A DNA stretch of 64,000 nt from an uncultured Bacteroidota bacterium (GTDB lineage: Bacteria; Bacteroidota; Bacteroidia; Flavobacteriales; Flavobacteriaceae). The notes beneath the pieces are model-generated. The model worked only from the letters and a program-made list of their open reading frames with translations. It searched no databases and was not told the origin of the DNA. The DNA is taken from positions 29,837-93,836 of the forward strand of contig CACLAD010000003.1 in assembly GCA_902604715.1 (NCBI GenBank), in the 5' to 3' direction. The position numbers were made by a program, and so were the translations under genes. Positions 54,488 to 63,107 of this stretch are shown one piece after another; positions within the stretch are counted from its first letter, which is position 1; every line of letters begins with the position of its first letter.

Positions 54488-55492
54488 CTATGTATAATTT
54501 TTGATTTTTTCACGCACATAATTTTCTAAGTGTTCTTCGAATTTATTTGAGCACTTCCAGCCAAGTTGTTTTTTAATCTTATTAATATTAAGACTATATC
54601 TTCCATCGTGACCTGGGCGATCTTTAACAAATTTAATATCAAATTTTAAGTCTGAGAACTTAGACAAAATCTTATTTATTTTTTCTAATAATTCGAGATT
54701 AGATAATTCAATTTTTGAGGCAACATTAAAAGTTTGACCAGAATTAGCCTTATCAAATATAAGATCAATAGCTTTACAGTTTTCTTTTACATAAATCCAA
54801 TCCCTCACATTTAAGCCATCACCATAAATTATAACTGGATTCTTATTTATAATCGAAAAGATTGATTTTGGTATAAGTTTTTCAGCATGTTGATTTGGTC
54901 CAAAATTATTAGAGGAAATTGATATGGTTGTATCTAAGCCGTAGGTTGTATTGAAGGACTTTACAATCATATCAGCAGAGGCTTTAGAGGCTGAGTAAGG
55001 AGAGCTTGGATTATATTTATTTTCCTCAGAAAAACTATTGTGAGGTATACTACCATAAACTTCATCTGTGGAAACTTGATGAAATCTCGAATAATTATAA
55101 ATAGTTTTTTTCTTGAAAGGGCTTGTCATCCATGTATTGTATGCAATATTTAAAAGATTATATACACCTAATATATTGGATCTAATAAAAATCTCTGGAT
55201 TTATAATTGAATTATCAACATGTGATTCAGCAGCAAAATTAATAACACCATCAATTTTATGTTCGTTAAATATTTTTTTTACAAGTTTTTTATCACAAAT
55301 ATCTCCTTTATAAAAAGTGTACCTTGAACAATTTTCAAATTCTTTAGTATTATTTAGACTTCCGGCATAAGTAAGATTATCAATATTATAGACTTTTAAA
55401 TCTGGGTGTTTATTTAAAATATATTCGATAAAATTAGATCCTATGAAGCCAGCTCCACCAGTTACAAGTAAATTTTTAAATCTATATTTCAT
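54488..55492 (-). CDS. rfbB: dTDP-glucose 4,6-dehydratase
   Basis: Second enzyme of dTDP-L-rhamnose synthesis (334 aa). Signatures are LLVTGGAGFIGSNFIEYIL, YNIDNLTYAGSLNN, INFAAESHVDNSI, the catalytic STDEVYGS, active-site Tyr/Lys in SPYSASKASADM, and SNNFGPNQHAEKLIPKSI. Its 4-keto-6-deoxy product can go to RfbC/RfbD, encoded just upstream, or possibly to the DegT aminotransferase at 57751. It overlaps rfbD by 11 bases and is separated from fcl by 36 bases. Confidence 0.96.
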   Translation of the reverse strand: MKYRFKNLLVTGGAGFIGSNFIEYILNKHPDLKVYNIDNLTYAGSLNNTKEFENCSRYTFYKGDICDKKLVKKIFNEHKIDGVINFAAESHVDNSIINPEIFIRSNILGVYNLLNIAYNTWMTSPFKKKTIYNYSRFHQVSTDEVYGSIPHNSFSEENKYNPSSPYSASKASADMIVKSFNTTYGLDTTISISSNNFGPNQHAEKLIPKSIFSIINKNPVIIYGDGLNVRDWIYVKENCKAIDLIFDKANSGQTFNVASKIELSNLELLEKINKILSKFSDLKFDIKFVKDRPGHDGRYSLNINKIKKQLGWKCSNKFEEHLENYVREKIKNYT

Positions 55493-56357
55493 TGTATATA
55501 TTTTTGTTTTTTAGATGCTCTTCTAAACTAACCTCCCAATTCATTAATTTTATTCCAAAAATATCACAAATTTTATTTGAGTCAAGTGCAGAAAATTTAG
55601 GACGCAAAATATTGCTATCTGTTGTATCCAAAGCTGTCAATTTAGATTTACCCTGAATAATCTCTTTTATTTTTTGAGCAAACTCATATCTTGAGCAATA
55701 GCCGTCATTTGAGTAATGATAAATCTCGGTTTTATTATTTTTTATTTTGGGTAAAATATTGAGTATTGTGTGAGCTAAATCAAATGCATTTGTTGGTGAG
55801 CCAAATTCATTAACAGTGACAAAAATTTCCAAATTATTATTAATTTTTTTTAATATTTCAGTAACAAAGTTTTTATTAGAGAATGCATACAACCAAGAAG
55901 TTCTAATAATTAACGATTTTTTTAAATTATGTCTCATAATACTTTTTTCTCCCTCTAATTTTGTAATACCATAAAAATTTATCGGGTTAGCCTTGTCGTT
56001 CTCTTTATATGGAATTCTTTTTTTTCCGTCAAATACATAATCAGTTGAAATGTGTATAAGTTGTACTTTTAAATCAGAACAAATTTTTGCGAGTTGATTT
56101 ACAGCCTTATTATTAATTTCATTTGCAAGTTTTCTTCTTTTTTCTGCCTTATTAACATTGGTAAAAGCTGCACAGTTAATAACAATATTTATTTTATTAA
56201 TCAATAAAAATTCTTTGATTTTTTCATAGATAGTTATATCTAATTCTTTTCTAGATTTAAAATAAAAATGATAATTATAATTATCACAAATATTTTTAAT
56301 AGTACTACCAACTAAACCATTTGAGCCAGTGATAAGGACCCTTTTTTTTAATTCCAT
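55482..56357 (-). CDS. rfbD: dTDP-4-dehydrorhamnose reductase
   Basis: NADPH-dependent last step of dTDP-L-rhamnose synthesis (291 aa). It has RVLITGSNGLVGSTIKNIC, NCAAFTNVNKAEKRRKLA (family: AYTAVDKAE), ISTDYVFDGKKRIPYKEND, active-site Tyr/Lys in FYGITKLEGE, and RTSWLYAFSNKNFV. Length is normal. It overlaps rfbC by 10 bases and rfbB by 11 bases. The four rfb genes are contiguous in the order A-C-D-B. Confidence 0.95.
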   Translation of the reverse strand: MELKKRVLITGSNGLVGSTIKNICDNYNYHFYFKSRKELDITIYEKIKEFLLINKINIVINCAAFTNVNKAEKRRKLANEINNKAVNQLAKICSDLKVQLIHISTDYVFDGKKRIPYKENDKANPINFYGITKLEGEKSIMRHNLKKSLIIRTSWLYAFSNKNFVTEILKKINNNLEIFVTVNEFGSPTNAFDLAHTILNILPKIKNNKTEIYHYSNDGYCSRYEFAQKIKEIIQGKSKLTALDTTDSNILRPKFSALDSNKICDIFGIKLMNWEVSLEEHLKNKNIYNEI

Positions 56358-56887
56358 TTGAATGGTTTAAGATTTTTATCTTTTTCTGAAATCAATAATT
56401 TATCAGTATCAATTTTCCAATCAATATTTAAATATTTATCATTGTAGGCGATACCTTCTTCCATTGGCTTAGAGTAATAATTATCAACCTTATAATTTAT
56501 CAGTGTATTTTCTGAAAGTGAAAGATAGCCATGTGCAAATCCTCTTGGGATAAAAATTGATTGATGATTTTCAGAAGATAAAATATATGAAAAGTATTTT
56601 CCATATGTATTAGAGTCTTTTCTCATATCTGCAGCAATATCCAAAATTTTTCCATTGATTACACTGATTAGTTTTGACTGAGCATAGGGTTTTTTTTGAA
56701 AATGTAAGCCTCTTAAAACATTAGATTTTGACAGTACAATGTTTTCTTGACAAAAATTTATTTTGTAACCGACTTTTTCCTCCAAAAGATTTTTTTTAAA
56801 AGATTCTTTAAAATAACCCCTATTATCTTTTATTTGGTTGTGAGAAATGATAATTAAACCTTCAAAATCTGTATTATCAAATATCAT
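56348..56887 (-). CDS. rfbC: dTDP-4-dehydrorhamnose 3,5-epimerase
   Basis: Cupin-fold epimerase (179 aa) that converts dTDP-4-keto-6-deoxyglucose to the L-lyxo isomer. Motifs are DNRGYFKESFKKNLLEE, the NIVLSKSNVLRGLHFQ segment with catalytic His, AQSKLISVINGKILDIAADMR, and FIPRGFAHGYLSLSENTLINYKVDNYY. These match RmlC throughout. It lies between rfbA (11-base overlap) and rfbD. Confidence 0.96.
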   Translation of the reverse strand: MIFDNTDFEGLIIISHNQIKDNRGYFKESFKKNLLEEKVGYKINFCQENIVLSKSNVLRGLHFQKKPYAQSKLISVINGKILDIAADMRKDSNTYGKYFSYILSSENHQSIFIPRGFAHGYLSLSENTLINYKVDNYYSKPMEEGIAYNDKYLNIDWKIDTDKLLISEKDKNLKPFKWN

Positions 56888-57767
56888 TCTTTATAATTCT
56901 TTCTAAATATTTTCCGTAATCACTATGTTTCATTTTTTCAACTATTTTTTTTAGTTTACTTTTATTTATGTATCCCATTTCATAAGCTATTTGCTCAATA
57001 CATGATGATTTTTTTCCGCTGGTATCTTCTAATTTCTCAAAATATTTTGACGCATTTATTAATGAGCCATATGTTCCAGTATCAATCCAAGAAATTTGCT
57101 CACTCAAAATAATTAATTTTAATTTTTTTTTTGACAGGTAAATGTTATTAATATCGGTGATCTCTTTTTCTCCTCTTTTGCTTGGTTTTAAAACTTTAGC
57201 TTTTTTAATTACATCATTTGTATAAAAGTATAAACCGGAGACAATTAGATCACTTTTGGGCTTAGTAGGTTTTTCATAAATCTTTGAAATATTATTAAAT
57301 TTATCATACTCTATTACCCCAAAATTTTCAGGTTTTTTTACTTTCACGCCGAAAACTGTTGATAAGCCATCATTTAAATTATTTTTTGCTTTTTCCAAAT
57401 AAGATTTTAGTTTTTGTCCATAAAAGATATTATCACCTAATATTAAAATAACATTGTCATTTCCGATAAATTTAGAGCCAATAATAAATGACTCCGCTAT
57501 TCCATTAGGTTGTTCTTGAATTTCATAATTTATAGATAATCCAAGAGATGACCCATCCCCAAAGAGGTTTTGGAAACTGGACATATGTTCACCATTTGTT
57601 ATAATAAGTATATCACGTATTCCTGCCTGCATAAGTACAGAAAGAGGATAATATATCATAGGTTTGTCGTAAACAGGAAGAAGCTGTTTAGATGTTCCTA
57701 TGGTTAAAGGAAATAGCCTCGTACCATAACCTCCTGCTAATATTATACCCTTAATTTTTTTCATCAA
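56877..57767 (-). CDS. rfbA: Glucose-1-phosphate thymidylyltransferase
   Basis: First step of dTDP-rhamnose synthesis: glucose 1-phosphate plus dTTP gives dTDP-glucose (296 aa). Clear motifs are GIILAGGYGTRLFPLTIGTSKQLLPVYDKPMIYYPLS, YEIQEQPNGIAESFIIG, ILGDNIFYG and SWIDTGTYGSLINAS. Translation may start at either of two adjacent ATG codons (57767 or 57764). It overlaps the aminotransferase gene upstream by 17 bases. Confidence 0.96.
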   Translation of the reverse strand: MMKKIKGIILAGGYGTRLFPLTIGTSKQLLPVYDKPMIYYPLSVLMQAGIRDILIITNGEHMSSFQNLFGDGSSLGLSINYEIQEQPNGIAESFIIGSKFIGNDNVILILGDNIFYGQKLKSYLEKAKNNLNDGLSTVFGVKVKKPENFGVIEYDKFNNISKIYEKPTKPKSDLIVSGLYFYTNDVIKKAKVLKPSKRGEKEITDINNIYLSKKKLKLIILSEQISWIDTGTYGSLINASKYFEKLEDTSGKKSSCIEQIAYEMGYINKSKLKKIVEKMKHSDYGKYLERIIKNDI

Positions 57768-58881
57768 AAAATTGTTTTATAATTTCAATTATGTAGTCTT
57801 GATTAGAATTCTCTAGCTCAGTATGAATGGGCAGGGAAATAACTTCATATGAAAGTAAATCAGTATTTTTCAAAATTTCATTATTTCTATATGGCTTTTG
57901 CTTATGAATTGGTATCGGATAATAAATCATTGAGGGTATTCCGTTTTTACTCAGATATTCCTTTAATTTATCTCTTTTTCCATTTAAAACCCTGATGGTA
58001 TATTGATGATATACGTGATCTGAATTTAAATTAACTTTTGGTGTTTTAATCAAATCAATTTCATTAAAAGCTAGATTATAATTTTTAGCCATAATTTTTC
58101 TGTTTGAATTATATTCCTCTAAATATTTTAACTTGATATTTAGGATTTCAGCCTGTATTGAATCTAATCTGGAGTTACAACCTACAATTTCGTGATGATA
58201 TTTAGTTTTCTCACCATGGTTCACTATCATTCTTAGCTTTTCTGCCAAAAAATCATCATTTGTAAAAATTGCACCGCCATCACCATAACAGCCTAAATTT
58301 TTTGAAGGATAAAATGAAGTGGTTCCTATATGACCTAATGTCCCAGTAAATTTAATATCACCATTAGGAAAAGCATATTTACATCCGATAGCCTGTGCAT
58401 TATCCTCTATGATTTTCAGATCATGCTTTTTAGCAAGTTTTATTATTGGAGCCATATCACAGGATTGGCCATACAAATGAACCGGAACTATTGCTTTAGT
58501 TCTTTTATTAATATGAGGCTCAATCAAATCTGCTCTTGTGTTAAAAGTTTCTAAATCTACATCACAAAAAACAACCTTTAAACCAAGTATCGCTGCCGCT
58601 TCAGCTGTAGCAATATATGTCCATGATGGACATATTATTTCATCACCTTTTTTTAAGTCTAAGGCCATAAATGATATTTGTAATGCATCGGTTCCATTTG
58701 CACATGGAATTACATTTTTCACATTCAAATAATCTGATAGATTTTCTGAGAATTCCTTAACGATCGGTCCATTTACAAATCGACCTGATTCAATTGATGA
58801 TATAATATTTCTGTCAATTTCGTTCTTGATTTTAGAGTATTGACCCATCAAATCAACCATATTAATATTAATATTTTTCAT
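57751..58881 (-). CDS. DegT/DnrJ/EryC1/StrS-family sugar aminotransferase
   Basis: PLP-dependent aminotransferase (376 aa) that converts a keto-sugar nucleotide into an amino sugar. Motifs are FVNGPIVKEFSENLS, CANGTDALQISFMAL, PSWTYIATAEAAAILG, PVHLYGQSCDMAPI, EDNAQAIGC and the PLP-lysine segment TSFYPSKNLGCYGDGGAIFTND with Lys about K194. The natural substrate in this locus would be a 4-keto-6-deoxyhexose from RfbB or a 3-keto sugar made elsewhere; this is open. It is the first structural gene after the 72-base gap downstream of upxY. Confidence 0.9.
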   Translation of the reverse strand: MKNININMVDLMGQYSKIKNEIDRNIISSIESGRFVNGPIVKEFSENLSDYLNVKNVIPCANGTDALQISFMALDLKKGDEIICPSWTYIATAEAAAILGLKVVFCDVDLETFNTRADLIEPHINKRTKAIVPVHLYGQSCDMAPIIKLAKKHDLKIIEDNAQAIGCKYAFPNGDIKFTGTLGHIGTTSFYPSKNLGCYGDGGAIFTNDDFLAEKLRMIVNHGEKTKYHHEIVGCNSRLDSIQAEILNIKLKYLEEYNSNRKIMAKNYNLAFNEIDLIKTPKVNLNSDHVYHQYTIRVLNGKRDKLKEYLSKNGIPSMIYYPIPIHKQKPYRNNEILKNTDLLSYEVISLPIHTELENSNQDYIIEIIKQFFDEKN

Positions 58882-58892
58882 TTATTTTTTTT

Positions 58893-58908
58893 ACGGCTTC
58901 GCCAACGT
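58893..58908 (-). promoter_or_regulatory. Short GC-rich hairpin in the gap between upxY and the first sugar gene
   Basis: The minus strand reads ACGTTGGCGAAGCCGT, in which GGC and GCC can pair around a GAA loop with imperfect outer pairs. It is the only GC-rich stretch in this AT-rich leader and lies 12 bases before the aminotransferase ATG. A role as a pause or recruitment element is possible but not shown; the stem is too short for a terminator and no T-run follows. Confidence 0.3.
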
Positions 58909-58909
58909 C

Positions 58910-58925
58910 AGTTACAATTATAACT
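58910..58925 (-). repeat. Near-perfect 16-bp palindrome
   Basis: AGTTACAATTATAACT is a dyad with one mismatched pair. It lies directly downstream of the -7-like box at 58928-58935 and would cover the transcription start site if that box is used, a typical operator position. Confidence 0.5.
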
Positions 58926-58927
58926 AA

Positions 58928-58935
58928 CAAAAATA
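58928..58935 (-). promoter_or_regulatory. Candidate internal promoter (-7 box) ahead of the sugar genes
   Basis: The minus strand reads TATTTTTG (plus CAAAAATA at 58928-58935), an exact TAnnTTTG match in the gap between upxY and the DegT gene. No -33 TTG is found at the normal spacing, so use of this box is uncertain. Confidence 0.35.
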
Positions 58936-58953
58936 ATACTTATTTATTGTTAA

Positions 58954-59415
58954 TTAAGCTAATTTTAGCTTAACACTATATCCAATAGATTTCAAATAAA
59001 TCCAAATATTATTTTTTGAAATTCTGTTAACAATTCCTCTTTCGTTATTAAAAGATGATAAGCTAAAATTATCACCAACTCTAATATTTGTGAGTTTACC
59101 GTTTATAAAATTGTAGCTTCCATTTAAATATTTTTTTAAAATATTAACCTCTTCTTGTCTTACTATTGCCCTCTTACCTAACCAAAACATATACCTTACA
59201 ACTCCTGGACATTCAAAAACCATATTAATATCTTTATCTTCTATATTTACCAGTACCATTGAAGGCAGTACCGGAACTTGAATTCTTTTTTTCCGATCAC
59301 TCCAAAGTCTAATTTCATATCGGGTTGGACAATAAGCATTAATTCCCAAAGACAACAATTGTTCCTCAACTTTTTTCTCACCTCGTGGTTTTGTATGTAT
59401 TACGTACCAATTCAT
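58954..59415 (-). CDS. UpxY-type transcription antiterminator (NusG paralogue)
   Basis: Specialised NusG-like factor of 153 aa. The NGN domain (about 1-95) begins NWYVIHTKPRGEKKVEEQL and includes AYCPTRYEIRLWSDRKKRIQVPVLPSMVLV and CPGVVRYMFWLG. A KOW-like segment follows (about 105-150, IRVGDNFSLSSF, ERGIVNRIS). UpxY proteins of Bacteroides are encoded at the head of capsule operons and prevent premature termination in their own operon. The same position here, ahead of about 25 kb of polysaccharide genes, fits that job. It overlaps the upstream regulator gene by 4 bases. Confidence 0.9.
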   Translation of the reverse strand: MNWYVIHTKPRGEKKVEEQLLSLGINAYCPTRYEIRLWSDRKKRIQVPVLPSMVLVNIEDKDINMVFECPGVVRYMFWLGKRAIVRQEEVNILKKYLNGSYNFINGKLTNIRVGDNFSLSSFNNERGIVNRISKNNIWIYLKSIGYSVKLKLA

Positions 59416-59924
59416 TCAGCTATTTTTTTAAACAGAATAATCGAATTTGAATCAAGTTTTTGATTCAATAAAAAGTTAACTTCTCTCCCAATTTTCTTTT
59501 TAATTTTTGGTTTTATATTTTCTAAATATTCGCTATTTACATTTGTTCCATTAATTACGATTTCAATATTACCACTATCAATTCCCTTGGCATATTCACC
59601 TGTCAAAGCAATCTGATCAACATCTCCAATTCTTTCAATTACCGTTTCAACAATATCCTCTAAGCCCAGATGTTGTCTAACAATTTTTTGTAATACTTCA
59701 AACATTGGGTGTGATGTATTGGCATTATATATAACTCTGTTATTTTCTTTTGATTTTAAAAGGTAGCCTGCGCCGGAAAGATTGTTTAATTCCTTTCTTA
59801 TTGAATTGGTAGATTCGTTGAATTCGTTCGCAAGACCATTTAAATATCCATTATTAGCAGCGCTAACAAAGAATTTAATAAGCATCCGTAGCCTGGTTTT
59901 AGATGTAATTAATGAATTCAACAT
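59412..59924 (-). CDS. Winged-helix regulator fused to a degenerate nucleotidyltransferase domain
   Basis: First gene of the polysaccharide operon (170 aa from the ATG at 59922-59924; an in-frame TTG at 59939 is a less likely start). Residues 1-70 form an ArsR-like winged helix (LRMLIKFFVSAANNGYLNG, STNSIRKELNNLSGAGYL). Residues 95-150 look like a minimal nucleotidyltransferase fold, but the usual GS and DxD positions read TGEYAKG (108-114) and GNIEI (118-122), so catalysis is unlikely. Its place beside upxY suggests it controls operon expression, perhaps using the second domain to sense a nucleotide or sugar nucleotide. That role is inference. Confidence 0.75.
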   Translation of the reverse strand: MLNSLITSKTRLRMLIKFFVSAANNGYLNGLANEFNESTNSIRKELNNLSGAGYLLKSKENNRVIYNANTSHPMFEVLQKIVRQHLGLEDIVETVIERIGDVDQIALTGEYAKGIDSGNIEIVINGTNVNSEYLENIKPKIKKKIGREVNFLLNQKLDSNSIILFKKIAE

Positions 59925-59930
59925 AATATC

Positions 59931-59969
59931 AAGTAACAAAAGTACTTATTTTTAAGTAAAAAAAGTACT
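59931..59969 (-). repeat. 16-bp direct repeat in the leader of the polysaccharide operon
   Basis: On the plus strand AAGTAACAAAAGTACT (59931-59946) and AAGTAAAAAAAGTACT (59954-59969) match at 15 of 16 positions, start-to-start 23 bases. They lie between the predicted -7 box (59977-59984) and the start codon of the winged-helix regulator, so they fall in the leader or at the transcription start. Confidence 0.7.
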
Positions 59970-59976
59970 CACTGTA

Positions 59977-59984
59977 CAAAAATA
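59977..59984 (-). promoter_or_regulatory. Predicted -7 box of the polysaccharide operon
   Basis: The minus strand reads TATTTTTG (plus CAAAAATA at 59977-59984), an exact Bacteroidota -7 match in the 107-base gap after ahcY. No -33 TTG is seen 19-21 bases upstream, so the promoter may be weak or need an activator. The predicted leader is about 45 bases. Confidence 0.5.
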
Positions 59985-60031
59985 TTTAAAAATGTATAGT
60001 TATTATGGAAAATTACTCTGAATTACAATGT

Positions 60032-61348
60032 CTAATATCTGTATTCGTCAGATTTATATGGACCTTCTTTATCTACTCCTATGTAATTTGACTGAATATC
60101 ATCAAGTATAGTAAGCTCAACACCTAATTTTTCAAGATGCAGCTTTGCAACTTTTTCATCTAGATGTTTAGGAAGAGTGTATACCTTATTTTCATATTTT
60201 GAAGAATTTTTCCAAAGTTCTATCTGGGCCAAAACTTGATTAGTAAAAGAATTACTCATTACAAAACTGGGGTGACCTGTTGCACAGCCTAAATTTACTA
60301 GTCTCCCCTCAGCTAAAATCACAATATCATTGCCATTAACAGTGTATAGATCTACCTGTGGTTTTATTTCTTTTTTTGTATGCCCATAGTTTTTATTTAA
60401 CCACGACATATCTATCTCATTATCAAAATGACCAATATTACAAACAATTGCTTTATCCTTCATAGACTTAAAATGAATGTCTTTTACGATATCTCTATTT
60501 CCAGTAGCTGTTATAATAATATCAGAATTATCTATTACTGTTTCTAGTTTTTTGACCTCATAACCATCCATCGCTGCTTGTAAAGCACAAATGGGATCAA
60601 TTTCCGTAACAGTAACAATACTTCCAGCAGATTTAAAAGATGCTGCAGTTCCTTTTCCAACATCTCCATATCCACATACAACAACTCTCTTACCCGCCAT
60701 CATAATGTCAGTTGCTCTTCTGACAGCATCAACAGCACTCTCCTTGCAGCCATATTTATTATCAAACTTACTTTTGGTGACTGAATCATTAACATTAATA
60801 GCAGGTAAACTTAATGTTCCATCTCTCATTCTGTCAAATAATCTTAATACGCCCGTTGTAGTCTCTTCAGACAAACCTTTAATGTTTTCGGTAAACTCTG
60901 GATATTTATCTAAAACCATATTTGTTAAATCTCCTCCATCGTCTAAAATCATATTAAGAGGTTTTCTCTCCTCACCAAAAAACAAAGTTTGTTCAATACA
61001 CCAGTCAAATTCCTCTTCATTCATTCCTTTCCAAGCATAAACCTGAACTCCTGCAGCAGCAATTGCAGCAGCTGCATGATCCTGAGTTGAAAATATGTTA
61101 CATGAACTCCAAGTAACTTCAGCACCAAGCTCAATCAAAGTTTCGATCAAGACTGCAGTCTGAATAGTCATGTGAAGACATCCTGCAATTCTTGCTCCTT
61201 TAAGAGGCTTCTCTTTTCTGTACTCTAATCTTAGAGCCATTAAACCTGGCATTTCTGCTTCAGCTAATTTAATCTCTTCTCTTCCCCATTTAGCCTGGTT
61301 AATATCTTTAACCTTGAAGGGTATGTATTTTACATTGCTTTTAATCAT
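60032..61348 (-). CDS. ahcY: Adenosylhomocysteinase
   Basis: NAD-dependent hydrolase that splits S-adenosylhomocysteine into adenosine and homocysteine in the activated methyl cycle (438 aa). Motifs are [44 protein letters not shown], the NAD-binding [31 protein letters not shown] and [25 protein letters not shown], ending in [10 protein letters not shown] as is usual. Its start overlaps the metK stop by 4 bases, pairing the SAM-making and SAH-removing steps in one unit. Confidence 0.97.
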   Translation of the reverse strand: MIKSNVKYIPFKVKDINQAKWGREEIKLAEAEMPGLMALRLEYRKEKPLKGARIAGCLHMTIQTAVLIETLIELGAEVTWSSCNIFSTQDHAAAAIAAAGVQVYAWKGMNEEEFDWCIEQTLFFGEERKPLNMILDDGGDLTNMVLDKYPEFTENIKGLSEETTTGVLRLFDRMRDGTLSLPAINVNDSVTKSKFDNKYGCKESAVDAVRRATDIMMAGKRVVVCGYGDVGKGTAASFKSAGSIVTVTEIDPICALQAAMDGYEVKKLETVIDNSDIIITATGNRDIVKDIHFKSMKDKAIVCNIGHFDNEIDMSWLNKNYGHTKKEIKPQVDLYTVNGNDIVILAEGRLVNLGCATGHPSFVMSNSFTNQVLAQIELWKNSSKYENKVYTLPKHLDEKVAKLHLEKLGVELTILDDIQSNYIGVDKEGPYKSDEYRY

Positions 61349-62601
61349 AATGCTAATTTAAAAAGTTTTTTAATTTTATCTACGTAATCTAATTTTTCCC
61401 AGTTAAATAATTCTAAATCAAATTCGACAAATTTATTCTCAGAATTAACAAAAGTTTTTTTGACTTTTTGGGGTTCCCTACCCATATGACCATAGGCTGC
61501 AGTTTCTAAATATATTGGCTTTCTGAGATCAAATAATTTTTCAATAGAATAGGGTCTCAAATCAAACAAACCCAAGAGCATTTCTGAAATATCTCCATCA
61601 GAAAAGTTAGTTCTTGAGGTATCATATGTATTTACATAAAATGCTACAGGTTCTGCAATACCTATTGCATAACTAATTTGGACAAGAGCTTCATCACAAA
61701 TACCTGCTGCCACTATATTTTTTGCAATATGTCTTGCTGCATATGCTCCACTTCGATCAACTTTAGAGGGATCTTTTCCGGAAAAGGCTCCTCCTCCGTG
61801 GGCTCCTTTACCTCCGTAAGTGTCGACAATAATTTTTCTTCCGGTTAATCCTGTATCTCCATGTGGTCCACCGATAACAAACTTACCTGTGGGATTAATT
61901 AAGTATTCTACATTATCATCAAATAAATTTTTTAAATCAGGATTTTTGTCTAATAATCTAGGAATAAGGATATTAATTATATCGGATTTTATTTTGGCAA
62001 GCATTTTATCTTCAGAGTCAAAATCATCATGTTGTGTGGATATGACTATTGTTTTTATACTGTGGGGTTTATTATCATCAGTGTATTCGATTGTGACTTG
62101 AGACTTTGAATCAGGTCTAAGATATTTGATTTCATCATTCTCCCTTCTCAACAGAGCTAATTCTTGTAATATTTTATTTGAAATATCTAAAGCTAGTGGC
62201 ATGTAATTATTTGTTTCATTCGTAGCATAACCAAACATTATCCCCTGATCACCCGCACCTTGTTCTTCATTATTTTTTTTGACTACCCCACGGTTTATAT
62301 CATCAGACTGCTCATGAATCATTGAAAGTATCCCACATGATTTATAATCAAACATATATTCACTTTTAGTGTATCCAATTTTCTTAATTACCTCTCTTGT
62401 AACTTTCTGCACATCAATATAAGTTCTTGAATTGACTTCTCCAGAAAGAATTACTTGACCAGTAGTAACAAGTGTTTCACATGCAACCTTTGAGTTAGGA
62501 TCAAAAGCAAGAAAATTGTCTAATATTGCATCACTAATTTGATCAGCTATTTTATCAGGATGACCTTCACTTACAGATTCAGATGTAAACAAATAACTCA
62601 T
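61345..62601 (-). CDS. metK: S-adenosylmethionine synthetase
   Basis: Makes S-adenosylmethionine from methionine and ATP (418 aa from the ATG at 62599-62601, protein [20 protein letters not shown]; an in-frame TTG nine bases upstream is unlikely). Motifs are [41 protein letters not shown] and [22 protein letters not shown]. The 51-base gap upstream is too short for a SAM riboswitch. It is translationally coupled to ahcY. The nearby cysC and nucleotidyltransferase genes on the same strand may belong to the same transcript. Confidence 0.97.
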   Translation of the reverse strand: MSYLFTSESVSEGHPDKIADQISDAILDNFLAFDPNSKVACETLVTTGQVILSGEVNSRTYIDVQKVTREVIKKIGYTKSEYMFDYKSCGILSMIHEQSDDINRGVVKKNNEEQGAGDQGIMFGYATNETNNYMPLALDISNKILQELALLRRENDEIKYLRPDSKSQVTIEYTDDNKPHSIKTIVISTQHDDFDSEDKMLAKIKSDIINILIPRLLDKNPDLKNLFDDNVEYLINPTGKFVIGGPHGDTGLTGRKIIVDTYGGKGAHGGGAFSGKDPSKVDRSGAYAARHIAKNIVAAGICDEALVQISYAIGIAEPVAFYVNTYDTSRTNFSDGDISEMLLGLFDLRPYSIEKLFDLRKPIYLETAAYGHMGREPQKVKKTFVNSENKFVEFDLELFNWEKLDYVDKIKKLFKLAL

Positions 62602-62652
62602 AGGGTGCAAAAATACCTCTTAATCAAACAAAAAAAAAATAAATATTAAAAA

Positions 62653-63105
62653 TTAGGAAAGGAAGCCCTCTATATCTTTATGAAGAGATTCATCAACCAT
62701 TGACTTCCAAGTATCATTATCATTTTTGATAGACTCTCTAATTTTTGTTGCAGAAATAAACATTGCTCCACTGTCAGCAGGGGGCTGGTATTCGTTGATT
62801 TCATAACCTACTCCTCTTCCGAAATTAACAGATTCAATATCAGGAATGATCATTACCACAACATCATCACCATGGGCAGCATGATACTTTTTAATCATTG
62901 TCACTGTTTGTTCCGTTGTGAAAGGATTTCTTTCATCAGGCTCAATATTTCTAACCATAATGAGGGCTGGGATTCCCTGAATTAATTTTTGTTTAATTAA
63001 CTCGATATGACCAAAATGATAAGGCTGATATCTCCCAACAAATATTGCATACTTTTTATCAATATTTTTGGTTGGTTCACCTCCATGATTAATTTTTTTC
63101 CACAT
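62653..63105 (-). CDS. Nucleotidyltransferase of the HxGH superfamily (NadR/NMNAT-like)
   Basis: Small Rossmann-like nucleotidyltransferase of 150 aa. It carries the ATP-binding motif AIFVGRYQPYHFGHIELIK (GRxQPxHxGH, residues about 26-41) and the second motif ISATKIRES near residue 132, both intact, so it should adenylylate or cytidylylate a phosphate-containing substrate. The first motif is closest to the NMN adenylyltransferase/NadR type, but NadD-type activity is not implied. It lies 2 bases after a second, shorter nucleotidyltransferase and downstream of cysC, suggesting one pathway. Confidence 0.8.
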   Translation of the reverse strand: MWKKINHGGEPTKNIDKKYAIFVGRYQPYHFGHIELIKQKLIQGIPALIMVRNIEPDERNPFTTEQTVTMIKKYHAAHGDDVVVMIIPDIESVNFGRGVGYEINEYQPPADSGAMFISATKIRESIKNDNDTWKSMVDESLHKDIEGFLS

Positions 63106-63107
63106 TT

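Noticed and set aside
34519..59924. Polysaccharide locus as a recent horizontally acquired island
   Set aside because: No integrase, tRNA boundary, IS element or flanking repeat is seen, and base composition looks by eye like the surroundings; capsule loci do exchange, but nothing here shows it directly.
59925..59939. TTG start for the winged-helix regulator, five codons upstream
   Set aside because: An ATG at 59922-59924 gives a complete domain, and the upstream codons fall within the leader direct repeat.
60591..61040. 149-codon open frame on the plus strand
   Set aside because: It lies entirely antisense inside the well-supported ahcY gene and has no recognisable domain; it is a shadow of ahcY codon use.
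62602..62610. TTG start for metK
   Set aside because: The ATG at 62599-62601 gives the conserved SAM synthetase N-terminus; three extra residues are not expected.
62602..62652. Possible SAM riboswitch upstream of metK
   Set aside because: The gap is only 51 bases, A-rich and without a pairing architecture; too short for known SAM riboswitch classes.
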